The position numbers and the translations under genes were made by a program. The notes beneath the pieces are model-generated. The model did not search any database, was not told the origin of the DNA, and saw only the letters and a program-made list of their open reading frames with translations. From an uncultured Prevotella sp. (GTDB lineage Bacteria; Bacteroidota; Bacteroidia; Bacteroidales; Bacteroidaceae), in assembly GCA_900315775.1 (NCBI GenBank), contig ONAJ01000030.1:1-57043 (forward strand): a stretch of DNA of 57,043 nucleotides. Reading direction: 5' to 3'. Of the stretch, positions 1 through 7,052 are shown piece by piece (within the stretch, counting starts at the first letter, position 1; each line of letters starts with the position of its first letter).

Positions 1-3
1 TTC

Positions 4-110
4 AACACTTAACATAGACTTAACGTTAAGTGTAGGTTAAGTGTTAGAAGACACTTAACGTGGGTTGAGCCCCGATGTACAAAGGGCGCAACGCCAAAAC
101 GTTAAGTGTT
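4..110. repeat. Cluster of ACTTAAC/GTTAAGT inverted motifs
   Basis: Six copies of the core ACTTAAC or its complement lie within about 105 bp. AACACTTAAC (4-13) pairs perfectly with GTTAAGTGTT (36-45). ACTTAACGTTAAGT (18-31) is itself a perfect palindrome. ACACTTAACGT (51-61) pairs with ACGTTAAGTGT (99-109), and an A/T-rich run with eight Ts follows at 112-130. The last pair could be a terminator for a plus-strand transcript entering from outside the window. The rest is more repetition than a terminator needs and may be a multi-site operator or a dispersed palindromic element. Confidence 0.6.
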
Positions 111-162
111 GGGAAAAAATAATTTTTTTTGTAGGTTTTTAAATTGATAATTGATTCACCTC

Positions 163-1308
163 TTAAACAAATCTTGCACCATCGTCTGGCTTCACCCAGA
201 AGACTTTGAAGGTTTTTTCGTATTCGGGGAATTGCTCGAGATATTTTTCTGTCAAGGTTTTCTCGATGTCTTCTTTGTAGGTAGGATCGATAAGTGCGAT
301 ACAGGCACCTTTGAAACCAGCACCAGAGAAACGGCCACCATACACACCTGGCATACTTCGCATTATCTCATAGATGGCAATCAACTCGGGACTGCCACAT
401 TCGTAATTGTGAATACTGCTCTCACAACTAGCGAAAGAGAGTTTTCCGAACAGCTGCAAGTTACCTGTTTCCCATGCTGTAACACCTTGGCGCACACGAC
501 GGTATTCGCTATAAAAATGCTCTGCACGACGTGCAAAACGTGCAGGCATGATATCACGAGTCTTCTCAAACGTCTCTTTTGGAACATCGCGCAGGAAGGT
601 CTTGTCGAAAGTCTTCAGAGGCTGCTCCTGATATGCCAGCATATTCCATGCGGCAGTCTTACACTCATATACACGGAGGTTATAGTCTGAGTTTACCAGC
701 GAACGGGTCAGACCAGAAAAGAAAATACCAATCTCGAATTCAGGCATCTCAGGGTTACGTTTGATGATGCGCCAATTGTCTGAATCACAGTCCAAAAACA
801 GCAGTCCATCCTTTTTACCAAGAGCGATACACGCCTGATCCAGCAGTCCGTTGTTCAGTCCGATGTACTCACGTTCTGCCTCTGATGCAATCTTCACCAC
901 CTCAAACGGCTGCAACGTGATATCATTCGCCTTCGCAAATGCCATAACATACGCAATAAGAACAGCTGCAGACGATGACAGTCCGCCAACAGGTAATGAA
1001 CCTTGTATAACGCCGGTGATACCACGTTTCAGTTCAAAGCGCTTACGCAATGCATACTTAGCACCACGGGCATAGTCACCCCAATGATGCTCACGTACCT
1101 GGGAAGGTTGATTGATTTCAAACTCCACATCACCCTCAAAGGTCTTTGAGGAAAGTTTTACTGTACTATTGTCTGTCACATTAAACCAAAGATCCACGCC
1201 CTTATTGATGGCGAAACCCGTAACAAGACCATGCTGATGGTCAACATGTGCACCTATCGGACAAACACGATAGGGAGAGAATATGTGATATTGATATTCT
1301 TTTTCCAT
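163..1308 (-). CDS. Galacturonokinase-like GHMP sugar kinase (galactokinase family)
   Basis: 381-residue cytoplasmic sugar-1-kinase of the GHMP superfamily. The N-terminal sugar-binding signature reads SPYRVCPIGAHVDHQHG (residues 11-27). Canonical galactokinase has GEHTDY here; an alanine in place of that Glu and the following DHQ are the pattern of plant D-galacturonate 1-kinase. The ATP motif PVGGLSSSAA lies at 106-115, the probable catalytic Asp in NNGLLDQ at 152-158, and the C-terminal GHMP motif GGRFSGAGFKGAC near 325. It probably phosphorylates a hexuronic acid (galacturonate) at C1, although plain galactokinase cannot be excluded. It diverges from a nucleotidyltransferase and a UDP-uronate-epimerase-like gene that would complete a salvage route. 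The start is supported by its position just downstream of the promoter at 1331-1363. Confidence 0.85.
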   Translation of the reverse strand: MEKEYQYHIFSPYRVCPIGAHVDHQHGLVTGFAINKGVDLWFNVTDNSTVKLSSKTFEGDVEFEINQPSQVREHHWGDYARGAKYALRKRFELKRGITGVIQGSLPVGGLSSSAAVLIAYVMAFAKANDITLQPFEVVKIASEAEREYIGLNNGLLDQACIALGKKDGLLFLDCDSDNWRIIKRNPEMPEFEIGIFFSGLTRSLVNSDYNLRVYECKTAAWNMLAYQEQPLKTFDKTFLRDVPKETFEKTRDIMPARFARRAEHFYSEYRRVRQGVTAWETGNLQLFGKLSFASCESSIHNYECGSPELIAIYEIMRSMPGVYGGRFSGAGFKGACIALIDPTYKEDIEKTLTEKYLEQFPEYEKTFKVFWVKPDDGARFV

Positions 1309-1330
1309 AGTATTTAAAAGTATTTAGGTT

Positions 1331-1363
1331 GCAAAAGTAAGCATTTTTTTTGTTATTGCCAAA
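1331..1363 (-). promoter_or_regulatory. Bacteroidota promoter for the sugar kinase
   Basis: On the minus strand TACTTTTG (complement at 1332-1339) fits the -7 consensus TAnnTTTG. A TTTG at 1360-1363 lies 20 bp upstream, the expected -33 spacing. It is back to back with the promoter at 1379-1409. Confidence 0.7.
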
Positions 1364-1378
1364 TATTAAAATATTTTC

Positions 1379-1409
1379 TTGTCATTGTAAAAAAAATAGG
1401 TTATCTTTG
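1379..1409 (+). promoter_or_regulatory. Bacteroidota promoter for the nucleotidyltransferase
   Basis: TTG at 1379-1381 and TATCTTTG at 1402-1409 are 20 bp apart, matching the Bacteroidota -33/-7 pair. Transcription would begin near 1415, so the in-frame ATG at 1411 would be outside the message and the start at 1429 is the better choice. Confidence 0.75.
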
Positions 1410-1428
1410 CATGCAAAATTGTATTATT

Positions 1429-2178
1429 ATGAAAAACGTAGTTATTGCTGCTGGATACGCAACACGTTTGGGAGAGCTTACCAAGAACTTCCCTAAGCCA
1501 TTGTTGAAGATAGGTGAGAATACCATCTTGGGAAGGATGTTGGATGATATCGACAAGATTCCTGATATAGATGAACACATCATTATTTCAAATCATCGGT
1601 TTGCACCGATTTTTGAAAGATGGAAGAAGGAAGAGGGAAGATGGCAGAAGCCTATCACGATAGTTGATGATGGGACGGAAACGAATGATACTCGTCTTGG
1701 AGCCGTTTGCGACTTGCTGTTTGCGATGGAAAAACTCCATATTGACGATGATTTGCTGGTCGTGGCAGCGGATAACTTGCTATTCTTTTCGTTCCAGGAG
1801 TTCGTGGACTTTGCGAAGGAGAAGGGGACGAGTTGTATTATGTGTCATGAGCAGCCGTCGATAGAAAAGTTGCAGAGGACTGGTGTGGTGGAACTGGATG
1901 TCAACAATAAGGTACTTGGTATGGAGGAGAAGCCGCAGGTGCCTAAGAGCCACTGGGCTGTACCACCATTCTATATCTATCTGAAGAAGGACCTCGACTT
2001 GGTGCGGCATTCGGTGGAGAATGGTTGCGGCAAGGATGCACCAGGTAATCTTGCGCATTATATGGTGGAGCATACCACGATGCATGCTTGGCCAATGAGT
2101 GCAGGACGGTTTGATATTGGTAGCCTTGATACATACTACGAGGCCCAAAAACTTTATGGTCAAGAGTCTAATGTCTAA
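1429..2178 (+). CDS. Sugar nucleotidyltransferase (candidate UDP-uronate pyrophosphorylase)
   Basis: About 249 residues, a single NTP_transferase domain of the RmlA/HddC type. The nucleotide-binding loop GYATRLGELTKNFPKPLL is at residues 9-26, with VVAADNLL (metal-binding Asp) in the middle. It would join a sugar 1-phosphate to an NTP, releasing pyrophosphate. Between a galacturonokinase-like gene and a UDP-glucuronate-epimerase-type gene, the likely substrate is galacturonate or glucuronate 1-phosphate; this is inferred from context. The start at 1429 was chosen over 1411 because the -7 box ends at 1409. The last codons and the stop lie inside a 7-bp-period array (2164-2198), so the C-terminal few residues are array-encoded. 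Confidence 0.8.
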   Translation: MKNVVIAAGYATRLGELTKNFPKPLLKIGENTILGRMLDDIDKIPDIDEHIIISNHRFAPIFERWKKEEGRWQKPITIVDDGTETNDTRLGAVCDLLFAMEKLHIDDDLLVVAADNLLFFSFQEFVDFAKEKGTSCIMCHEQPSIEKLQRTGVVELDVNNKVLGMEEKPQVPKSHWAVPPFYIYLKKDLDLVRHSVENGCGKDAPGNLAHYMVEHTTMHAWPMSAGRFDIGSLDTYYEAQKLYGQESNV

Positions 2179-2198
2179 TGTCAAAAGTCCAATGCGTT
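2164..2198 (+). repeat. 7-bp-period array at a gene junction (AGTCTAA-type)
   Basis: Degenerate heptads such as AGTCTAA, TGTCTAA, TGTCAAA and AGTCCAA run over the 3' end of the nucleotidyltransferase and the first codons of the next gene. It carries both the upstream stop codon and the ATG at 2178. Confidence 0.7.
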
Positions 2199-2549
2199 AT
2201 GGATAGAGGTTTTGAAAACCTAAGAGTTTGGCAACAGTCTCGAATCTTTGTAAATAGTATCTATGATATTATGGAAGAGATAAAGGACTACGGCTTTCGT
2301 GACCAAATACAAAGAGCTGCTGTAAGTATTATGAATAATATTGCAGAGGGAGCAGAATCTGGCTCAGATGCCAAATATGTGAATTTCTTACAGATATCAA
2401 GAGGAAGTTGTTCGGAAGTCCGCTCTATGCTTTACCTTTGTTTAGATCGTAATATAATAGACCAAGATACATTTGAAAAATTAAAATCAGAATCAATATT
2501 AATATCTAATCATATTTATCGTTTAATAGAATCACTTAAGAAACATTAG
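2178..2549 (+). CDS. Four-helix-bundle protein (23S rRNA insertion / Avd-like family)
   Basis: 123-residue, mostly helical protein with the family features FENLRVWQQSR near the N terminus, FRDQIQRAAVSIMNNIAEG in the middle and a Lys-rich end. Members form small four-helix bundles; they are found encoded in 23S rRNA intervening sequences, and the DGR accessory protein Avd has the same fold. No biochemical role is established for free-standing copies. No reverse transcriptase or variable repeat is seen nearby, so a DGR function is not supported. The better start may be ATG 2199 (MDRGFENLR), because the seven residues before it are encoded by the junction array. It is followed directly by another array. 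Confidence 0.75.
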   Translation: MSKVQCVMDRGFENLRVWQQSRIFVNSIYDIMEEIKDYGFRDQIQRAAVSIMNNIAEGAESGSDAKYVNFLQISRGSCSEVRSMLYLCLDRNIIDQDTFEKLKSESILISNHIYRLIESLKKH

Positions 2550-2603
2550 ACTTTAGACATTAGACTTTAGACATTAGACTTTAGACATTAGACTTTAGAC
2601 ATT
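2545..2603 (+). repeat. 7-bp-period array, ATTAGAC/TTTAGAC x 8
   Basis: Four perfect copies of the 14-mer ATTAGACTTTAGAC (2545-2600), that is eight alternating heptads, plus ATT. It starts inside the last codons of the four-helix-bundle gene, includes its TAG stop, and ends 5 bp before the epimerase ATG at 2609. Confidence 0.95.
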
Positions 2604-2608
2604 TATTT

Positions 2609-3751
2609 ATGAAGAAAATTGAATTGAATGGAAAATCTGTATTGGTAACTGGTAGTGCTGGATTTATTGGATCGAATCTGGTGCTGAGGTTGTTTAAAGA
2701 GATGCAGAAGGGTGTTGTGGTAGGTTTGGATAATATGAACGACTACTACGATGTGCGCCTGAAGGAATACAGGCTAAAGGAATTGGAGACTCTAAATTGT
2801 CAATTGTCAACTGTCAATTATCAATTTATTAAGGGTGATATTGCTGATAAGGCGCTGATTGATGGACTGTTCGAGAAGTATAAGTTTGACGTGGTGGTGA
2901 ACCTCGCTGCACAGGCTGGTGTGAGATATAGTATCACTAATCCTGATGCGTATATTCAGAGCAACATGATAGGGTTCTATAATATTCTGGAGGCATGCCG
3001 TCACTCACGTGACGCAGTCAAAGGTCAAAAGTCAAAAGACGAAGGCCAGCCTCAGACCTCAGACCTTAGACCTCAGACCTATGCTGGTGTGGAACACTTG
3101 GTCTATGCCAGCAGCAGTTCTGTCTATGGTGGCAACAAGAAGGTGCCGTTCTCAACGGATGATAGGGTGGATAACCCAGTGTCATTATATGCAGCTACGA
3201 AGAAGAGCAATGAGCTGTTTGCTCACTGCTACAGTAAGTTGTATGATATTCCTACGACGGGATTGCGCTTCTTTACGGTATATGGTCCTGCTGGTCGTCC
3301 TGATATGGCGTACTTTGGTTTTACCAATAAGTTGCTGAAGGGTGAGACCATCCAGATATTCAACTACGGCAACTGTCGTCGTGACTTCACTTACGTCGAT
3401 GACATTGTAGAGGGTGTGTATCGTGTGATGCAGGGCGCTCCGGAGCGTAAGAAGGGTGAGGACGGACTGCCTGTTCCGCCGTATGCGGTGTATAACATCG
3501 GTGGCGGTCAGCCAGAGAGCTTGCTGGACTTCGTGCAGATTTTGCAGGAAGAGTTGGTGAGGGCAGGCGTTCTTCCCGCAGACTTCGACTTCGAGGCGCA
3601 CAAGAAACTCGTGCCTATGCAGCCCGGTGACGTGCCAACCACCTACGCTGATGCAACAGCCCTTGAACGCGACTTTGGGTTTACACCGAAGATTACGTTG
3701 AGAGAGGGGTTGAGGAAGTTCGCGGAGTGGTATAAGGAGTTTTACGGATAA
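2609..3751 (+). CDS. NAD-dependent sugar epimerase, UDP-glucuronate 4-epimerase type
   Basis: 380-residue extended short-chain dehydrogenase. The Rossmann motif GSAGFIGSN is at residues 15-23, the family stretch NLAAQAGVRYSITNP near 98-112, a catalytic-Ser region YASSSSVYGG at 166-175, and Tyr194/Lys198 in YAATK. DNMNDYYDVRLKEYRL after the first fold is typical of the CapI/GAE group, which interconverts UDP-glucuronate and UDP-galacturonate. It is probably co-transcribed with the nucleotidyltransferase and may complete uronic-acid activation. Two stretches look inserted relative to the family and coincide with 7-bp-period DNA: about residues 62-73, and exactly residues 137-157 between EACRHS and VEHLVYASSSS. 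Both keep the frame, so the enzyme is probably intact. Confidence 0.88.
   Translation: MKKIELNGKSVLVTGSAGFIGSNLVLRLFKEMQKGVVVGLDNMNDYYDVRLKEYRLKELETLNCQLSTVNYQFIKGDIADKALIDGLFEKYKFDVVVNLAAQAGVRYSITNPDAYIQSNMIGFYNILEACRHSRDAVKGQKSKDEGQPQTSDLRPQTYAGVEHLVYASSSSVYGGNKKVPFSTDDRVDNPVSLYAATKKSNELFAHCYSKLYDIPTTGLRFFTVYGPAGRPDMAYFGFTNKLLKGETIQIFNYGNCRRDFTYVDDIVEGVYRVMQGAPERKKGEDGLPVPPYAVYNIGGGQPESLLDFVQILQEELVRAGVLPADFDFEAHKKLVPMQPGDVPTTYADATALERDFGFTPKITLREGLRKFAEWYKEFYG
2793..2827 (+). repeat. In-frame 7-bp-period array inside the epimerase (TCAATTG-type)
   Basis: Five heptads: TAAATTG, TCAATTG, TCAACTG, TCAATTA, TCAATTT. They encode roughly residues 62-73, between the KEYRLKELE helix and the FIKGDIAD strand, where related epimerases have a short loop. 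Confidence 0.85.
3017..3079 (+). repeat. In-frame 63-bp array of nine heptads inside the epimerase
   Basis: Units: GTCAAAG, GTCAAAA, GTCAAAA, GACGAAG, GCCAGCC, TCAGACC, TCAGACC, TTAGACC, TCAGACC. It starts exactly on a codon boundary and spans 21 codons (residues 137-157), separating two conserved blocks of the enzyme. Confidence 0.9.
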
Positions 3752-3756
3752 TCACT

Positions 3757-3880
3757 GCGGAGAAAGGGGTCGCGATGGAATCGCGACGTGCGGAGAAAGA
3801 GAAACGACGTGCGGAGAAAGGGGTCGCGATGGAATCGCGACATACAGAGAAAGAGAAACGACGTGCGGAGAAAGGAAATA
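3757..3880 (+). repeat. 54-bp tandem repeat upstream of the AlkD-like gene
   Basis: Two full 54-bp units plus a partial one, each containing a palindromic core TCGCGAT-GGA-ATCGCGA and two copies of CGTGCGGAGAAAG (the second unit's first copy is degenerate). It is open in the reading frame of the following gene, encoding Arg/Glu/Lys-rich 18-residue repeats, but probably is not translated because a better ATG follows at 3889. Confidence 0.85.
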
Positions 3881-3888
3881 AGAGGGTG

Positions 3889-4662
3889 ATGACGGCTAAG
3901 GAGATTATTGACTATATGGAGTCGCTGCGGAATGAGGAGCAGCGGAGGGTACTCATGGGGTTCTTTAAGACGGGACCTGGTGAGTACGGTGAGGGCGATG
4001 AGTTCCTTGGGCTGAAGGTGCCACAGACGCGGGAGGTGGTCCGGAATGTGTGGAAGGATTTTCCTTTGAGCGAGATTCCAGAGCTGCTGATGTCAAAATG
4101 GCACGAGGTGAGGCTCTGTGGGTTGCTGATTCTGGTGGCGAAGTTTGAGAAGTTGACGACGAAGCGATTGGCGAATGATGCGGAGGCTATCAAGAAGAGG
4201 AATGAGATACTGAAGATGTATCTGCAGTATGCTGAGCGGGCGAATAACTGGGACTTAGTGGACCTGTCGGCACCGAAGATACTGGGAGCCTGGTTAACCC
4301 CCCTCTTATCCCCCGAGGGGGAGGATGAGAAACGGCGGGTGTTGGATGAGTTGGCGCAGAGCGATAATCTGTGGAAACAGAGGATGAGTATCGTTTGTAC
4401 GTGGAAGACTTCACAGATGGGAGACCCCTCGTGGTGTTTGAGATATGCGGAGATACATCTGCACCATCCACACGACCTGATGCATAAGGCTGTGGGATGG
4501 ATGCTCAGAGAGATGGGCAAGCGGTGTTCGATGGATCTGCTTCGGGAGTTTCTGCGACAGCATGCGCACGAGATGCCTCGCACGATGCTTCGCTATGCTA
4601 TAGAGAAGATGAGTGAAGAGGAACGGAGAATATGGTTAAAGGTTAAAGGTTATAGATTATAG
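3889..4662 (+). CDS. AlkD-like DNA alkylation repair protein
   Basis: 257 residues from the ATG at 3889, all-helical HEAT-repeat-like fold of DNA glycosylases that remove 3- and 7-alkylated purines. Family blocks seen: FFKTGPGEYGEGDEFLG (25-41), VPQTREV, KWHEVRLCGLLIL (70-82), and NNWDLVDLSAPKILGAWL (119-136), which holds the Trp-Asp of the active-site cleft. The frame stays open upstream to an ATG at 3775, but that part is made only of a 54-bp repeat and has no family similarity. SPEGEDEK after residue 140 is encoded by a C/G-rich stretch (about 4296-4325) resembling intergenic elements elsewhere here. The last six codons and stop fall in the heptad array 4634-4703. Confidence 0.85.
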   Translation: MTAKEIIDYMESLRNEEQRRVLMGFFKTGPGEYGEGDEFLGLKVPQTREVVRNVWKDFPLSEIPELLMSKWHEVRLCGLLILVAKFEKLTTKRLANDAEAIKKRNEILKMYLQYAERANNWDLVDLSAPKILGAWLTPLLSPEGEDEKRRVLDELAQSDNLWKQRMSIVCTWKTSQMGDPSWCLRYAEIHLHHPHDLMHKAVGWMLREMGKRCSMDLLREFLRQHAHEMPRTMLRYAIEKMSEEERRIWLKVKGYRL

Positions 4663-4703
4663 ATAATAGTTTAGAGTTTAGAGTTTAGAGTTTAGAGTTA
4701 ATA
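4634..4703 (+). repeat. 7-bp-period array of ten heptads at a gene junction
   Basis: GGTTAAA x2, GGTTATA, GATTATA, GATAATA, GTTTAGA x4, GTTAATA. It drifts along its length but keeps period 7. It provides the final codons and TAG of the alkylation-repair gene and ends on the first base of the bcp ATG. Confidence 0.93.
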
Positions 4704-5161
4704 TGAATATTGGAGATAAGGCGCCTGAGATTTTGGGCAAGGACGAACAGGGACGGGAGATCCGTCTGAGTGATTACAAGGGTAGGAAGCTGGTGTTGTA
4801 CTTCTATCCGAAGGACAATACCAGCGGTTGTAGTGCTGAGGCTTGTAGTCTGCGCGACCACTATAGTGAGTTGCAGGGCAAGGGCTATGAGGTTGTTGGC
4901 GTGAGCAAGGACTCTGCCGCCTCGCATGTGAAGTTCAAGGAGAAGCACGAGTTGCCGTTCCCGTTGATTGCTGACATCAACCACGAACTGTTGGAGACGA
5001 TGGGAGCGTGGGGCGAGAAGAATATGTACGGCAAGAAGACTATGGGTACTATACGTACTACCTTTATTATTAATGAAGAGGGCATCATAGAACAGATATT
5101 TGCCGGTAAGCAGGTGAAGACCAAGGAGCATGCTGAGCAGATACTGACTTCGAGGGCATGA
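4703..5161 (+). CDS. bcp: Thioredoxin-dependent peroxiredoxin (Bcp/PrxQ type)
   Basis: 152-residue cytoplasmic thiol peroxidase that reduces hydrogen peroxide and organic peroxides. The peroxidatic Cys43 is in YPKDNTSGCSAEAC, with Cys48 five residues on as the resolving Cys of the atypical two-Cys PrxQ type. Thioredoxin-fold strands and FPLIAD follow. Full length for the family. It lies at the end of a co-directional set and upstream of rubrerythrin and flavodiiron genes, fitting an oxygen-defence group in an anaerobe. Confidence 0.93.
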   Translation: MNIGDKAPEILGKDEQGREIRLSDYKGRKLVLYFYPKDNTSGCSAEACSLRDHYSELQGKGYEVVGVSKDSAASHVKFKEKHELPFPLIADINHELLETMGAWGEKNMYGKKTMGTIRTTFIINEEGIIEQIFAGKQVKTKEHAEQILTSRA

Positions 5162-5189
5162 GGAAAAAATATTTAAAAAATCATGGAAG

Positions 5190-5222
5190 TTGATACGTTT
5201 TTAGAAAAATGCACTATCTTTG
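5190..5222 (+). promoter_or_regulatory. Promoter for rubrerythrin
   Basis: TATCTTTG at 5215-5222 fits the -7 consensus. TTG at 5190-5192 is a -33 candidate, 22 bp away and slightly long. It lies in the 105-bp gap after bcp, so rubrerythrin is probably expressed on its own. Confidence 0.65.
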
Positions 5223-5266
5223 CAGCCTAAGATGAAGAAATAGACAATTACAAAAAACATAGAACT

Positions 5267-5809
5267 ATGAAAGATCTGAAAGGAACAAAGACCGAAAAGA
5301 ACCTCCAGGAGGCTTTTGCCGGTGAGAGTATGGCACGTAACAAGTACAGTTACTTTGCTTCAAAGGCTAAGAAGGATGGTTATGTGCAGATAGCAGCTAT
5401 CTTTGAGGAGACTGCAGCTAACGAGAAGGAGCATGCAAAGATGTGGTATAAGTACCTTAACGGCGGTAGCGTGAGTGATACCGTTACTAATCTTGCTGAT
5501 GCTGCCAATGGTGAGAACTTCGAGTGGACAGATATGTATGCACGTATGGCAAAAGAGGCTCGCGAGGAGGGCTTCGATGAGATAGCTGCGAAGTTTGAGA
5601 TGGTAGGTGCTATTGAGAAGCACCACGAGGAGCGCTATCGTAAGTTGCTGAAGAACATACAGGATGCGATAGTATTCTCTCGTGACGGTGATGTTATATG
5701 GCAGTGTTCTAACTGCGGACATATTGTTATTGGCAAGAAGGCGCCAGAGGTTTGTCCAGTGTGTGATCATCCACAGAGCTACTTCCAGATTAAGGCAGAG
5801 AACTATTAA
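5267..5809 (+). CDS. rbr: Rubrerythrin
   Basis: 180 residues: an N-terminal ferritin-like diiron domain ([40 protein letters not shown] supplying the Glu/His ligands) and a C-terminal rubredoxin-like Fe(Cys)4 knob (CSNCGH and CPVC in the last 35 residues). It reduces hydrogen peroxide using electrons passed through the rubredoxin centre. Complete length. Its own promoter lies upstream, and the flavodiiron gene follows after a 70-bp heptad array; the two enzymes commonly act together in removing peroxide and oxygen in anaerobes. Confidence 0.95.
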   Translation: MKDLKGTKTEKNLQEAFAGESMARNKYSYFASKAKKDGYVQIAAIFEETAANEKEHAKMWYKYLNGGSVSDTVTNLADAANGENFEWTDMYARMAKEAREEGFDEIAAKFEMVGAIEKHHEERYRKLLKNIQDAIVFSRDGDVIWQCSNCGHIVIGKKAPEVCPVCDHPQSYFQIKAENY

Positions 5810-5879
5810 GATGGTTGATGGTTGATGGTTGATGGAAGATGTAAGAAGTAAGATGTAAGAAGTAAGATGTAAGAAGTAA
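5810..5879 (+). repeat. 7-bp-period array of ten heptads between rubrerythrin and the flavodiiron gene
   Basis: GATGGTT x3, GATGGAA, then GATGTAA/GAAGTAA x3. It begins one base after the rubrerythrin stop and ends four bases before the next ATG, so the intergenic region is entirely array. Confidence 0.95.
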
Positions 5880-5883
5880 GAAA

Positions 5884-7047
5884 ATGATTAGCGAAACTAT
5901 AAAGTATATCGGTGTCGATGACCTCGACATCGATCTCTTTGAGAGTCAGTATGTAGTGCCCGAGGGTATGAGTTATAACTCGTACCTCATCGACGACGAG
6001 AAGATAGCAGTGATGGATACTGCCGACCAACGTAAGGGCGACGAGTGGAAGGAGAACCTGAAGGCAGCGCTTAACGGCAGACAGCCTGACTATCTGGTTG
6101 TTCACCACATGGAACCCGACCATTCGGCACTCATTGCCTGGATGTTGGAGACTTATCCTGCTCTGCAGTTGGTGTGTAGCGCTCAGGCAGTAAAGATGTT
6201 GCCAAATTTCTTTGAGGGCTTTAATTTCGAAGGACGTGTAATAACCGTCAAGGAAGGCGACAAACTTGAGTTAGGTAGTCATACGCTGCAGTTTATCTCG
6301 GCAGCGATGATACACTGGCCCGAGGTTATCATGAGTTATGACAGCAAGGACAAGGTACTCTTCAGTGCTGACGGCTTTGGTAAGTTTGGAGCGCTGGTGA
6401 ACGACGACCCCGACGACTGGGCTTGTGAGGCACGTCGCTACTACTTTAATATATGTGGTAAGTACGGCACTCAGGTTCAGAGCGTAGTGAAGAAAATGGC
6501 AGCGCTCGACATTCAGGCTATATGTCCGTTACACGGTCCTGTACTCAAGGGTGAAGCACTTGCTGAGGCTGTTCGTCTGTATGATACGTGGAGTCAGTAT
6601 AAGCCAGAAAGCGAAGGAGTCCTGGTTGCTTATGCAAGTATTCATGGTGGTACAGCTAAGGCAGCAGAACGTCTTGGGGAGATACTCCGTGAGAAGGGTG
6701 CTCCCAAGGTAGTAGTAAGCGATTTGAGTCGTGACGATATGGCTGAGGTTATTGAGGATGCCTTCCGCTATCCTAAGATTGTGGTAGCAGCATCGAGCTA
6801 TGATGCTGGTGTGTTCCCCGTGATGCACGACTTCCTCTATCATCTACAGATAAAGAACTACCAGAAGCGTCGTTTCGCCATCGTTGAGAACGGCAGTTGG
6901 GCACCAACAGCAGGTAAGGTGATGCGCACCATGATTGAGGCGATGAAAGACTGCGAGATAGTGGAGCCTATGGTCACTATACGTTCTCGTATGAAGGCTT
7001 CTGACGAGGCTCTGCTGGAGCAGTTGGCAGACAGTCTGCTGAAATAA
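5884..7047 (+). CDS. Flavodiiron protein (oxygen/nitric oxide reductase)
   Basis: 387 residues: an N-terminal metallo-beta-lactamase-like diiron domain with HHMEPDH (74-80) in place of the hydrolase HxHxDH, and a C-terminal flavodoxin domain beginning near VLVAYASIHGGTAKAAERL, which binds FMN. It reduces oxygen to water or nitric oxide to nitrous oxide in the cytoplasm. Full length for the class A proteins. It follows rubrerythrin, so it is part of the oxygen-protection group. Confidence 0.93.
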   Translation: MISETIKYIGVDDLDIDLFESQYVVPEGMSYNSYLIDDEKIAVMDTADQRKGDEWKENLKAALNGRQPDYLVVHHMEPDHSALIAWMLETYPALQLVCSAQAVKMLPNFFEGFNFEGRVITVKEGDKLELGSHTLQFISAAMIHWPEVIMSYDSKDKVLFSADGFGKFGALVNDDPDDWACEARRYYFNICGKYGTQVQSVVKKMAALDIQAICPLHGPVLKGEALAEAVRLYDTWSQYKPESEGVLVAYASIHGGTAKAAERLGEILREKGAPKVVVSDLSRDDMAEVIEDAFRYPKIVVAASSYDAGVFPVMHDFLYHLQIKNYQKRRFAIVENGSWAPTAGKVMRTMIEAMKDCEIVEPMVTIRSRMKASDEALLEQLADSLLK

Positions 7048-7052
7048 GTGGG

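Noticed and set aside
2178-2549. Avd protein of a diversity-generating retroelement
   Set aside because: The fold family fits, but there is no reverse transcriptase, template repeat or variable repeat in the window.
2545-5879. Repeat arrays as CRISPR
   Set aside because: The units are 7 bp, contiguous and without spacers, and no cas gene is nearby.
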